The position numbers were made by a program, and so were the translations under genes. The notes below the pieces were generated by a model. The model was not told where the DNA came from and ran no database searches. It saw only the letters and a list, made by a program, of their open reading frames with translations. From Cannabis sativa (Eukaryota > Streptophyta > Magnoliopsida > Rosales > Cannabaceae), in the NCBI RefSeq assembly GCF_029168945.1, contig NC_083602.1, forward strand, positions 9,669,850 to 9,733,849: 64,000 bases of DNA, read 5' to 3'. Positions 19,575 to 31,481 of this stretch are shown one piece after another (position 1 is the first letter of the stretch; every line of letters starts with the position of its first letter).

Positions 19575-22500
19575 TCAGTACATTTCAATTAACCCTAAAT
19601 TCTGACGGTGCTTTTCAAATGCAGTTACTGCCAAGACTTTGGTGAATGGATCAGCTAAGTTCTCCTGCGTGTCCACTTTCTCCACCAGTACATCCCCTCT
19701 TGCCACATATTCTCTGATAATATGTTATTTTCTTTCTATATGCTTACTTCTTTTGTGGCTCTGAGGTTCCTTACTGTTGGCTATAGCTCCATTGTTATCA
19801 CAAAGCAGGACTAGAGGCTTTTCCATTCCAGGAACTACACCAAGACTGGTGAAGAACTTCCTAAGCCAGACAACCTCTTTAGCTGCTTCAGCCGCAGCTA
19901 TGTATTCTGCCTCCATGGTAGAATCTGAAATCGCGGTTTGTTTTGCACTTCTCCAAACCACTCCTCCAGCCCCAAGAGTAAACACCATCCAAGATGTAGA
20001 TTTCCTGTCTTCAAGACATGCCTAGAAACCCGAGTCTGTATAGCCTATGAGATTCAGAGCACCACCCTTATAGACTAATACATAATCTCTTGTACTCTTT
20101 ACGTATTTCAGAATATACTTAACAACATTCTAATGTTCCTGTCCTGGATTTGATTGATACCTGCTCAGGATTCCAACTGCATAGCAGATGTCAGGTCTAG
20201 TGCATAGCATAGCATACATTAGACTTCCAACTGCAGAAGCATAAGGAACTTTTGCCATGTCTTCTATCTCTTGAGGATTAGTAGGACACTGTTCCTTAGA
20301 TAGACGGATACCATATCAGGAAGGCATATTTGCCCCATTGGTGTTAGTCATCGAGAATCTCTCTAGAACTTTGTCAATATAAGTTGTTTGAGAGAGAGCA
20401 AGGGATCTGTTCTTCCAGTTTCTGATAATCTGAATACCTAGAACATAGGCTGCCTCACCCAAATCTTTCATGTCGAATTGAGTGTCAAGCCATTCCTTGA
20501 TGTGAGTCATTTTCTTGACATTGTTGCCAATGATCAAAATGTCATCAACATAAAGGACCAGGAATACTACTACTTGGTCTTCCTTGAGTTGGTAAACACA
20601 AGGTTCATCTTCATTCTGATGAAAGCCGTAGGTTTTAATGATCTCATCAAACCTTTTATTCCATGAGCGAGAAGCTTGCTTAAGTCCATAAATGGACCTA
20701 TTTAATTTGCAAACTTTATTCTCCTGCCCAGGAAGAACATAACCTTCTGGTTGCTCCATATAGATGGTTTCTTCAAGAAGCCCATTAAGAAAAGCTGTCT
20801 TGACATCCATTTGCCAAATTTCATAATCGAAAGCGGCAGCAATGGAGAGAAGAATTCGGATGGATTTGAGCATGGCAACCGGACTAAAAGTTTCCTCATA
20901 GTCCACACCTTCTCTTTGGGTATAACCCTTGGCGACCAGTCTAGCTTTGAAAGTTTCGACTTCGCCTCCAGCGCCTCTTTTCTTCTTGTAGACCCATTTA
21001 CATCCAATTGGACGATAATCATCAGGTGGATCTACATATTCCCAGACTTTGTTTTTTTCATGGAATCTATTTCTGAATCCATGCCGGCTGACCATCGCTT
21101 CCGTTGCGGACTTGCCATTGCCTGTTTATAGGTTAATGGGTCGTCATCAATACCGTCACCAACGACCATATTGATTTCACCATCCAAGCCATAACGAGAT
21201 GGTTTTGTAGAAACCCTCCCACTACGACGAGGAGCGGTGACCTTCTGAACAGGAGCTTTGGTAGTAGTTTTCTCAGTTGCTACAACTGAGGGAGTGGGAT
21301 GTTCCTCTTCTTGAGTAGAAGAGGATGGAACATTTGAAGGAACAGTATCTGTAAGCATTTCCTCTAATACAATTTCACTTTTCGGTTTGTTGTCTTTCAT
21401 ATAGTTATCTTCAAGGAAAGTAGCATTTGTAAAAACAAACACTTTGTTATACTTGTGACTATAAAATAGTCCACCCCTGGTCTCTTTAGAATTTCTGACA
21501 AACATGCAAACTTCAGTTCGCGATTCCAATTTGCCTTCTTTCTTTCTCAAGACGTGAGCAGGGCACCTTCAAATCCTATAATGGCGTAAACTAGCTGTAC
21601 GACCATTCCATAGTTCAACGGGTGTCTTAGGGACTGCTTTAGATGGTACAACATTTAAAATGTCATTTGCCATTTGAATAGCATATCCCCAGAAGGACGT
21701 AGACAGAGTTGAATAACTCAGCATAGACCTAACCATTTCCAAGAGAGTGCGATTTCTTCTTTCTGCAACTCCATTTTGCTGTGGAGTGCTTGGGGCAGTA
21801 TATTGGGATTCAATTCCAAGTTCAGTTAAATGATCTTTGAACTGCATATCCATATATTCTCCACCCCTATCAGTTCGCAAGATCTTTAATGTTTTACCTA
21901 ATTGGTTTTGAGCCAAAGCATGAAATTCCTGAAACTTTTCAGACGTTTCAGATTTCTTTTGCATTAGGTAAAGAAAATTGTATCTAGAGAAGTCGTCCAT
22001 GAAAGTGACGAAATACTCATAACCTCCCCTGGCTTTTACATTCAGAGGTCCGCAAACATCTGAATGCACTAACCCTAGGGGTTGTTTGGCACACTCTCCC
22101 TTTGCAGAGAAAGAACGTTTGGTCATTTTTCCTTTTAGGCAAGACTCGCATACTGGCAGTTCTCCTAAGACGACATTTTTCAATGGACCGTCTTTGGTTA
22201 GCTTATTGAGTCTATCAAAGCCTATATGACCTAAATGTAAATGCCATAGATAAGTTTGATCATCATTATCAATATCTTTTCTCTTAAGGCTTCTAGGTTT
22301 AGCTACATTGAAAAGTTCAGTATTTAGTGAGATTTGAGTATCAGGTCTTAAAATATAAAGCCCTTGTTCCATGTTTGCAACACATATATGAAATCCATTA
22401 CGAGAAATTGAACTATTTGAACTCAAAAAATTCAATAAATAAAATTGTGTTTGTAAACATGAAACACTTATCAAGTTTCTACTAAAATTGGGAATATAAA

Positions 22501-23212
22501 AAACATTCTCTAAAAGCAAAAACTTCTTTGTATTAAACTTGATTCGGGCTGTTCCTCTAGCTTTAACTGATACCAACTCACCATTTCCAACTTTAAGCTT
22601 TAACTCATCTGGGTGAAGATTCTCCCAAGTTTCAAGCAGCTGCAATGAAGAACATACATAGTTAGTAGATCCAGCATCAACAATCCTGGTGGATTTGTCA
22701 TTCTCTAAAACACATGATTCAAAGACAAAAGCATCACCTTCGTTTGAATTATCTAGAAGCCTCGGACATTGTTCTTCTTTATGTCCCTTTCAATTACAAT
22801 TGACACATAGAACATGATGTCTGATAATTGTACTTGAAGAAGCAGCTTTGTTAGAGCCCTCATGCTTAATCTTCTTCCTCTGATTAAAGTTTGCAATACC
22901 AGGGGGTCCCATTGCAATCATATTCCGCTCATGGGCCCTCAACTCAGTCTCGAGTTTGTCCATGTTGGAGGAGTGAGGATTGTTCAATAAGTAATATAGA
23001 ACAAAACTATCATACTCCTGAGGAAGACTATTAAGTATGAGTCGTACCCATTGTTCCTTTGATAAATCAATTCCTAGTAGATTTGCCTTTTGGAATTTCA
23101 GATTCATCAACAATAGGTGCGAGTTAATGCAACTACTAGGATGCATTTTCACACTAATGAGTTCTTTTGCAAAGATACTAACTAGGAGTGGATCGGGATG
23201 AGGGTTATTCAT
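19575..23212 (-). pseudogene. Element A: gag-pol polyprotein, many lesions
   Basis: The reading starts at 23212 (MNNPHPDPLLVSIFAKEL) and shows a shortened gag, a zinc knuckle, a protease with VDAGST (VDSGST in C), GAG-pre-integrase (LWHLHLGHIGFDRL), integrase (SDVCGPLN, TDRGGEYMD, NGVAERRNRTL), reverse transcriptase (YVDDILIIGN) and RNase H ([17 protein letters not shown]). Lesions read directly: TGA in the knuckle after CVNCN (about 22788), TGA for Trp in IWGCPAHV (about 21569), a one-base deletion near 21055, TGA for Arg after GANMPS (about 20316), TAG for Trp after NPGQEH (about 20132), and TAG after DSGF (about 20023). The last one is at the same codon as in element C. The copy is dead. 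Several of the lesions are C-to-T or G-to-A changes. Confidence 0.92.
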
Positions 23213-25370
23213 ATTGGCACTACAACATATCAATAAACAGAAGTAAGGTTTTGGTTCTATAAATTCATACACAAGTTCAGAAAATAACAAATAATCACAT
23301 ATGTTATAAAAATACTAAATCTAACATAGTTTATTTTCCAAGGTTTCCAACGAACTAATACAGTGTCCCGTTTAGGCGAGAGTCAAAGCATCATCCATTG
23401 AATAGAGTTGTCAATTCATCTAAAATGTCAAACATTCTAGCAACCTTTTATTCGATCAAGATTGGAATTCAGCGTTGTCCGGTTTAGGCGAGAGTCAAGG
23501 CAATTCTATCTTATGAGCTTCTACCATTGTTTCATACTCTTGTAAGTCTTACACAATCGCCACCATTAGGGTGGTCATAAACCATATAAAAAACTTATAA
23601 GAATACTTATCTTTCGAGATTAAACGGTGCTAACTTGCTAATGAACGTTCCTCCATTAGGGAGGATTACTCACTAAAACAATAGCTATGTAAAACCAACA
23701 ATGGAGATCAAATTTCTCTTGATTAAAGCTCATTACTTAAAGATATGTATTTTGTTCAATCATTTATAACTATTCAAACTATGTTTTTCATAAATTAATT
23801 TCAAGGAAGAATGAAATTAATTATGTTGCTAATCAATCTTTTATTAGGTCAAACTAATATAATTAACCTAGCACAGTTATCCAGATCAGGCAAATGGGCC
23901 TTCACAATTGGGGTTGTTCATGTGAGGGGGGGCTGGGTCCAGTATGTCGTACCCACTTCTAAGGCTCCCAACTCTCACACAAGGCCCAAAAGAGAGGAAT
24001 TTAACCTTAAAATGAATAACTGTTATTAATTGAATAGGCTCACTACTAAATGAGCCTAAATAAAATCTATCAGTTATGATATTTTATTTAGCAACAACCA
24101 CCTATATGTATCTATAATAGAAATTAAACATATAAGCTCACACAGGCATACACATTTGGATGGATCCTATCATGTTGCTAGGTCATACACAGATGAAAGA
24201 AGTTTGTAAAAATTACCTATTACAAATTATTTACTTGATCTATCGTCAATTGAACCTTTGGTTAAAATTAGATCATCGGATCTATCATCAAGTTAACCAA
24301 GGCAATTTAGATCAAGCAATAATAGGTTTTAGAAAATTTACAAACAATCTAAAACACATACTCCTGCAACAAGGTTAGATTTGGATAGTTGGATGTAGGA
24401 TTTATTTAATTTTTAAATATATATTTCGAAAAAAAAAAATATTTAAAAATTAAACCTACCATTTTGAAAAATTAGGTTTTGGGTAACCTAAATGTCATTT
24501 CGAAATAAATTGCTAACTTTCCTTTTAAATTTCATGTTATTTAATAAATTAAATAATAAAATAGAAAATGGTAAATACATACCCTTTTCATATTTTACGA
24601 TTTAATTTAAGTAAGAATAACAAAATTTAAAAAATTAACAAAAATACTTTATTTCCTCTTTTAAAATATCATGATTATTTTGATTTTATTCTAATTAAGG
24701 TCAAGTTACCAAAAAAAATTAATATTTTGACCTTTAAAAAAAAATAATCAAATTTTAAAGGAAATAACAAAAGAGGTAAGCAAAACTTGATTTTTCCCAT
24801 TTTCAAAAATCAAATTACACTAATATCTAAATTAATTTTGAAAAATCAAATTAATTTATTTCTGATAATTAGATTTGAAATTTGAAAAATAAAAATAAAT
24901 ATACAAAACTACACAAAAAATCGAAAGTTAATTCCATGAAATAGCATGAAAAATCGAAAAAATTCAAAAATTGGAGGAACTATACGGATGGCATGCCAGG
25001 CATGCCCATCCGCGCGCGCCCAGGTGATGCACGCCGAGGATTCACGGCGCAGGAAGGCTGCTTGCAGCCATTCCGCGCGCGTGATGAGGGTGTTCATCAT
25101 CCCGATTTTTCCAATTTTCAAAAATCCCTAACTAATTCAAATTAAATCGAAATCGAGTTCTGTAAAAAAGTAAATTGCTTAGAATTTTCCAAACTATACA
25201 ACAAAAATAATTACAGAGACAGAAAAGTAACTATTTTTCCCAGAATTCACAAACAACAATCAATCATCAATATGACACACAAAGCAACATGATACCATCC
25301 AAAAAACAAACAAATCGTTTAAGTCCAAATTTCTTGCAAGCAAGTCAATTACCATGGCTCTGGTGCCAGT
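23213..25370 (-). other. Element A: long untranslated leader
   Basis: About 2.2 kb between the primer-binding site and gag, much longer than in most copia elements. It contains two copies of a 23-bp motif (23364-23386 and 23476-23498, the second with one change), two hairpins with an ATTAG loop (23560-23574 and 23650-23664), a conserved GTGAGGGGGGGCTGGGTCC segment near 23920, and GC-rich palindromes (24986-25011 and 25052-25074). Confidence 0.75.
25352..25368 (-). other. Element A, primer-binding site
   Basis: On the minus strand TGGCACCAGAGCCATGG begins two bases after the LTR. It corresponds to the initiator-Met tRNA site of copia elements (TGGTATCAGAGC) with two changes at positions 4 and 6. 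Confidence 0.8.
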
Positions 25371-25656
25371 TGTTGGAAGTTATTTTACCAGGAACTTAGA
25401 TCTACTCACAAGTATGTTGATTTAACAACCTAAATATGAACTTCTAACACGATGGAAAATTAAACACATAAAAGTATCAGAAATCTTACATTGAATGCAG
25501 CGGAATATATGTCTCCTCCCACTCAGATCTCTAACCCTTGATTCCTTTCTGTCGTAGAGTATAGTCAAGATCTGAGCCCGATAGTCCTTCTTTGTTGTTT
25601 CTGAATTCTACACAGCCTTCCTCACTATGATTGAGGTATTACTTGATGTGTGTGGG
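25371..25656 (-). repeat. Element A, 5' LTR, part 1 (cut by element B)
   Basis: Starts TGTTGGAAGTTATTTTACC and matches 17675 onward. It stops at GTGTGTGGG, where element B begins; the LTR resumes at 58971. Confidence 0.9.
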
Positions 25657-27553
25657 TGTTGGAAATTATTTTACCAGGATCTTAGATCTACTCACAAGTA
25701 TGTTTATTAACATCCTAAATAAGAACTTTCTAAAACGATAAATTAAACACATATAAAGTTTAAGAAACCTTACATTGGGTACAGCGGAATTAAATGACTC
25801 CTTCTCTTCAGATCTCTAACCCTTGTATCCTTTCTGTAGCAGAGTATTATCAAGATCTGAACCTGGATCTCTTTCTCTGAATCCTTGATGCAGAATCTCC
25901 TTTGCTGATGATCTTTCTTCACGATCTTCCTCACTATGATTGAGGTATTGCTTGATGTGTGTGGGCACTACTCTAATCACTAAGGTAGGTCGAAATTATC
26001 AAGGAAGAAGAGAGAGAGAGAGTGGAGGCTAGAGAAGAGAGAGAGGAGGCTCAGGTTTTTCTGATTCAGAAAGTTTTTTTTTTTTTTTTGAAGCCTTCAC
26101 TATCTATTTATAGCATTCCACTAGGGTTAGATTTGAATTATATGGCATTAAAATAATGAAAATATCAACTTAAAAAGCCTACAAAGGTGGCCGGCCATGG
26201 CTTAGTGGATTGGGCCTTGCTTTTTGCAATTTTGCAATTTTAACACCTTTTGTATCTGATTTTCTCAAAAATGCCAATTTCCTAATTCAATCATTTAAAT
26301 GCCAATTCTAACTATTTAATAACTATAAATAATTATTAAATAATATTGTCATTTATCATATTTATTAATTGAACCATACAAAGTATCATAATTAACAAAT
26401 ATGCCCCTATTAACTCTTTCTTTACAATTTCGCCCTTACTTAGTGAAAATTTCACAAATAGACATAGTCTAATTTGTGAATTATAACTGATTAATCAAAA
26501 CCAATTACATGAGTCTTACAAACAATATTATCTCAACTAGTGGGGGGACCATGGGTCTATATAACCGAGCTTCCAATAAGTAGATCAAGAATTTAGCACT
26601 AAAATTCACTAACTTATTAATTCTTCGTTGAATCCACGCATAGAACTTAGAATTGCACTCTCAGTATATAGAATGCTCTATATATTCCACCATATAGACA
26701 CATCATTAGTTATCCATTGTTATAATCCTAATGTGATCAATGATCCTCTATATGAATGATCTACACAGTAAAGGGATTAGATTACCGTAACACCCTACTA
26801 TGTATTTTATCCTTAAAACACTTGACCCTGTATAAATGATATTTCAGCTTATGTGAAATGAGATCTCCACCATTTATTTTCATTTGGTCAAGCTCGAAGG
26901 AGATCATCCTTTGCTTACTATTCGCCAGATAGAAGCTATAGATTCCATGTTTATGCTAGCGCTCCCACTCAATTGCACTACCGTGTTCCCAAAATGTACG
27001 TATCACCCTGACCTAAAAGTAGGGTTAACTAACAAATCAAAGAACACGAATAGCCTTTCAAGATTGAGCCTAATCATAACAGGATTAAGATCATTTGATC
27101 TAGGATCAACTTGGCGATATTGACTTGAATAGATTCTACGGTAAGTTTAATTAAATCTAAGTCAAAGTTCAATATCGGTCCCTTCCGATGCATACTCCAT
27201 GCATCCAACCTGAGCCTTACTTTGACCAATGTTTTGGAAAGAACATAGTATTTCTCCAAATACAAGTAAACTCTTTTTGTAGATTATCATATCAGTAAAA
27301 CCTCGTGTCTGATAAATCTAGGAAACTTTATTCACATAGTCATGTTTACTTTCCAATGTGATGACAGCACAATAAACATGATCAAGTATGTGAAAAGGGT
27401 TTAAGATGAATTTATAAATCAAATAGACAAGCAATTGATGAAGTGAACCAAAAACATACACAAATGAATGAAAAATACTTCTGTTTCTTTATTGATGTTG
27501 AATAAAATAGATTACATTGAAATGGAGTTTTATTTAGGGCATAAAACCTAACA
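25657..27553 (-). repeat. Element B, 3' LTR
   Basis: A 1.9-kb LTR from TGTTGGAAATTATTTTACC to GCATAAAACCTAACA. The GA-rich segment near 26000-26090 (with a T16 run) differs markedly from the matching part of its 5' LTR. Confidence 0.9.
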
Positions 27554-27582
27554 AACTCCCACTTGCACTAATATAAAACTAA

Positions 27583-29577
27583 TTAGTACATATCAATCAA
27601 TCCTAAATTATGACGGTGCTTGTCAAAGGCTGTCACGGCCAGAACTTTGGTGAATGGATCAGCTAGGTTGTCCTCTGTGTCAACTTTCTCAACTAGTACA
27701 TCCCCTCTTGCCACGTATTCTCTGATAATGTGATACTTCCTTTCAACGTGCTTGCTTCTCTTGTGGCTTCGAGGTTCTTGCTGTTTGCTATTGCTCCATT
27801 GTTATCACAGAGTAGTACGAGAGGCTTTTCCATTCCAGGAACAACACCTATGCTGGTGAAGAACTTTCTTAGCCAGACAAGTTCTTTAGCAGCTTCGGCT
27901 GCTGCTATGTATTCAGCTTCCATAGTTGAGTCCGATATCGCGGTTTGTTTAGCACTTCTCCAAACCACTGCTCCACCCCCAAGAGTAAACACCATCCCAG
28001 ATGTAGATTTCCTGTCTTCAAGACTTGCCTGGAAGTCTGAATCAGTGTAGCCTATGGGATTTAAAGCACCACCCTTGTAGACTAACACAAGATTCCTTGT
28101 ACTCTTTAAGTATTTCAGAATATACTTAACTGCATTCCAATGTTCTTGTCCTGGATTAGACTGATACCTGCTCACGATTCCAACAGCATATCAGATGTCA
28201 GGTCTAGTGCATAACATTGCATACATTAGACTTCCAACTGCAGAGGCATAGGGAATATTCGCCATGTCGGAGACTGTTCCTTAGATAGACGAATACCATA
28301 TCTAGAAGGCATGTTTGCCCCATTGGTGTTGCTCATGGAGAATCTCTCTAAGACTTTGTCTATGTAGGTTGTTTGAGAGAGAGCAAGAGATCTGTTCTTC
28401 GGTTTACGATAATCCGAATACCAAGAACATAGAATTTTGCTTCACCCAAATCTTTCATATCGAATTGAGTGTTGAGCCATTCCTTGATGTGAGTCATTTT
28501 CTTGACATTGTTTCCAATGATCAAAATGTCATCAACATAAAGGACCAGGAATACTACTACTTGGTCTTCCTTGAGTTGGTAAACACAAGGTTCATCTTCA
28601 TTCTGAAGAAAGCCGTAGGTCTTGATGATTTCATCAAACCTTTTGTTCCATGAGTGAGAAGCTTGCTTGAGTCCATAGATAGACCTGTTTAACTTGCAAA
28701 CTTTCTTTTCCTGCCCAGGAAGAACATAACCTTCTGGTTGCTCCATATAGATGGTTTCTTCAAGTACCCCATTAAGGAAGGCAGTCTTGACATCCATTTG
28801 CCAGATTTCATAATCGAAAGCGACGGCCTATGGAGAGAAGAATTCGGATTGATTTGAGCATGGCAACAGGACTAAAAGTTTCCTCATAGTCCACGCCTTC
28901 TCTTTGGGTATAACCCTTGGCTACAAGTCTAGCTTTAAAAGTTTCGACTTCGCCTCTCCAAACTCTCCTCTTTTCTTCTTGTAAACCCACTTGCATCCTA
29001 TCGGATGATAGTTGTCGAGTGCGTCTACATATTCCCGGACTTTGTTCTTTTTCATGGAATCCATTTCGAATCCATGCGGTGACCATCGTCTCCGTTGCGG
29101 ACTAGCCATTGCCTGTTTATAGGTTAATGGATCGTCATCAATACCGTCACCTACGACCATATTGATTTCACCATCCAAGCCATAACGAGCAGGTTTTGTT
29201 GAAACCCTCCCACTACGACGAGGTACGGTTGTCTTCTGAACAGAAACTTTAGTAGTAGATTTCTCAGTTTGTTCAACTGAGGGAGTGGGATCGTCTTCTT
29301 CACGAGTGGAAGAGGACGGAACATTGGAAGGACTTATATCTGATAGCAATTCCTCTACAACAACTTTACTTTTCGGTTTGTAGTCTTTAATATAGTTCTC
29401 TTCAAGAAAAGTAGCATTTGTAGAAACAAACACTTTATTATCCTTGTGACTATAAAATAGTCCACCCCTAGTCTCTTTAGAATTTCCGACAAACATGCAT
29501 ACTTCGGTACGTGATTCAAGTTTGCCTTCTTTCTTTCTTAAGACATGAGCAAGGCACCCCCAAATTCTGTAATGGCG
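27583..29577 (-). pseudogene. Element B: RNase H, reverse transcriptase and linker part of pol
   Basis: Minus-strand homology runs from the polyprotein end at 27583 (after IDMY) through RNase H ([28 protein letters not shown]), reverse transcriptase (YVDDILIIGN, QMDVKTAFLNG) and the linker (RRSGRVSTKP). B keeps a glutamine codon (CAG) where A and C have TAG. Lesions include TGA in the PDICYAVG region near 28193, a deletion near 28262, and frameshifts near 28400, 28800 and 29075. The reading stops at 29577, where C is inserted (TSD taaac), and continues at 40330. Confidence 0.88.
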
Positions 29578-29582
29578 TAAAC

Positions 29583-31462
29583 TGTTGGGTTTTATGTCCT
29601 AAATAAAACTCTGTTTCAATGTAATCCAGATTATTATATATCAATAAAGTAACAGAAGTAATTTTTCATTCACTTGTGTATGTTTTGGTTCACTTAATCA
29701 ATTGCTTGTCTGTTTGATTTATAAATTCATCCAAACCCCTTTTCACATACTTGATCATGTTTATTGTTATGTCAACACAGTGGAAAATAAACATGACTAT
29801 GTGAATAAAGTATTCCTAGATTTATCAGAACACTGGGTTTCACTGATATGACAATCTATAACAGAGTTTACTTACATTTGGAGAAATGTTATGTTCTTTC
29901 CAGAACATAGGTTAAAGTAAAGCTCAGGTTGGATGCATGGAGTATGCATTGGAATGAACCGATATTGAACTTTGAATTAGATTTTGAAACTTACCGTAAA
30001 CATCTATTCAATTCAATATCATAAGTTGATCCTAGATCATATGATCGAAATCTTGATATGGTTAGGCTTAATTTCAAGAGTATTATTCGTGTTCTTTGAT
30101 TTCTTAGTTAAGCCTAATCTTTAGTCTGGGCAATACATACATTTTGGGAACACGGTAGTGCGATTGAGTGGGAGCGCTAACATAAATATGGAATCTATAG
30201 CTTCTATCTGGCGAATAGTAAGCAAAGGGTGATTTCCTTCGAGCTTAACCAAACGAGATAAATGATTGAGTACTCATTTCACTTAGTTGAAATATCATTT
30301 ATACAGGGTTAAGAGTTTTAAGGATAAAATACATTGTAGGGTGTTACGGTAATTTAAGTCCCTTTACAGTGTAAATCATCCATATAGAGGATCATTGATC
30401 ACATTAGGATTATAACAATGGATAACTAATAATGTGTCTATATGGTGGAACATATAGAGCATTCTATATACTGAGAGTGCAATTCTGAGTTCTATGTGTT
30501 GATTCAACAAAGAATTAATAAGTCAGTGAATTTAAGTGGTAAATTCTAGATCTGCTTATTGGAAGCTCGGATATATAGACCCATGCTCCCCTCACTAGTT
30601 GAGATGATATTACTTGTAAGACTGATTTAATTGATTTTAATTAATCAATTAAAAATTCTCAAGATAGACTTGTCTATTTGAGAATTTATCACTTATTAAG
30701 GGCAAAACAGTAAATAGAGATATTGAAGGGCATATTTATTAATTAGAAAACTTTAATTAGTTTCATTATTAATAAAATAAATGATAATATATTATTTGAT
30801 AATTAATTTTAATTATTAAATAATTAGATTTGTCATTAATGTGGTTGAACAATGGAATTGGCAGTTTTTCACAAAACAGGAAACTATCAGTGTAGGAAAA
30901 GGAAAGTTGGAAAAGTGGCAAGCCTTGTTTCCACAATGCCTAGGCCGGACACTTAGCTTCCTTTTCTCTTTGATTTTTTTCAATTCCAAATGTCAAACAT
31001 AGCCCTTGGTGGTCTTCTATAAATAGAAGGCAAAGGCTTCAGAGTTGCACACAATTGTACAACCTTTTCACAGCATTATTCTGAAAGAATTTTCTCTCAG
31101 AAAATTCTCTCTGAGCCGCCACCCTCTCTCTCTCTCTTCCTTCACTGTTTCGAAATGTATAAGTGCTAGAGTAGTGCCCACACACATCAAGTAATACCTC
31201 AACCATAGTGAGGAAGGTTGTGTAGAATTCAGAAACAACAAAGAAGGACTATCGGGCTCAGATCTTGATTATACTCTGCTACAGAAAGGAATCAAGGGTT
31301 AGAGATCTGAGTGGGAGGAGACATATATTCCGCTGCAATCACTGTAAGATTTCTGATACTCTTATGTGTTTAATTTCCTATCGTTTTAGAAGTTCATATT
31401 TAGGTTGTTAAATCAACATACTTGTGAGTAGATCTAAGATCCTGGTAAAATAACTTCCAACA
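29583..31462 (+). repeat. Element C, 5' LTR
   Basis: 1.88 kb, TGTTGGGTTTTATGTCC to ACTTCCAACA. It contains the U3 promoter (TATA box at 31016-31029) and a CT microsatellite near 31120-31137 in the presumed R/U5 region. Confidence 0.93.
31016..31029 (+). promoter_or_regulatory. TATA box of the element C 5' LTR
   Basis: TCTATAAATAGAAG, a near-ideal plant TATA box about 440 bp before the LTR end. Transcription would start around 31045-31060. The same box is present in the other LTRs of the family. Confidence 0.75.
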
Positions 31463-31464
31463 AC

Positions 31465-31481
31465 TGGCACCAGAGCCATGG
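31465..31481 (+). other. Element C, primer-binding site
   Basis: TGGCACCAGAGCCATGG, two bases after the 5' LTR and identical to that of element A. It matches the initiator-Met tRNA 3' end apart from two positions. Confidence 0.85.

Noticed and set aside
23364..23498. CRISPR-like reading of the repeated 23-bp motif
   Set aside because: Only two copies per element with about 90-bp spacing, in a plant retrotransposon leader; not an array.
26884..27123. A 60-80-residue frame repeated in the LTRs of A, B and E (also near 18846, 42742, 53262, 58297 and 59890), antisense to the elements
   Set aside because: It recurs only because the LTR recurs. It starts with TTG in most copies, varies in length, and shows no domain. 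I treat it as a chance frame in LTR sequence.
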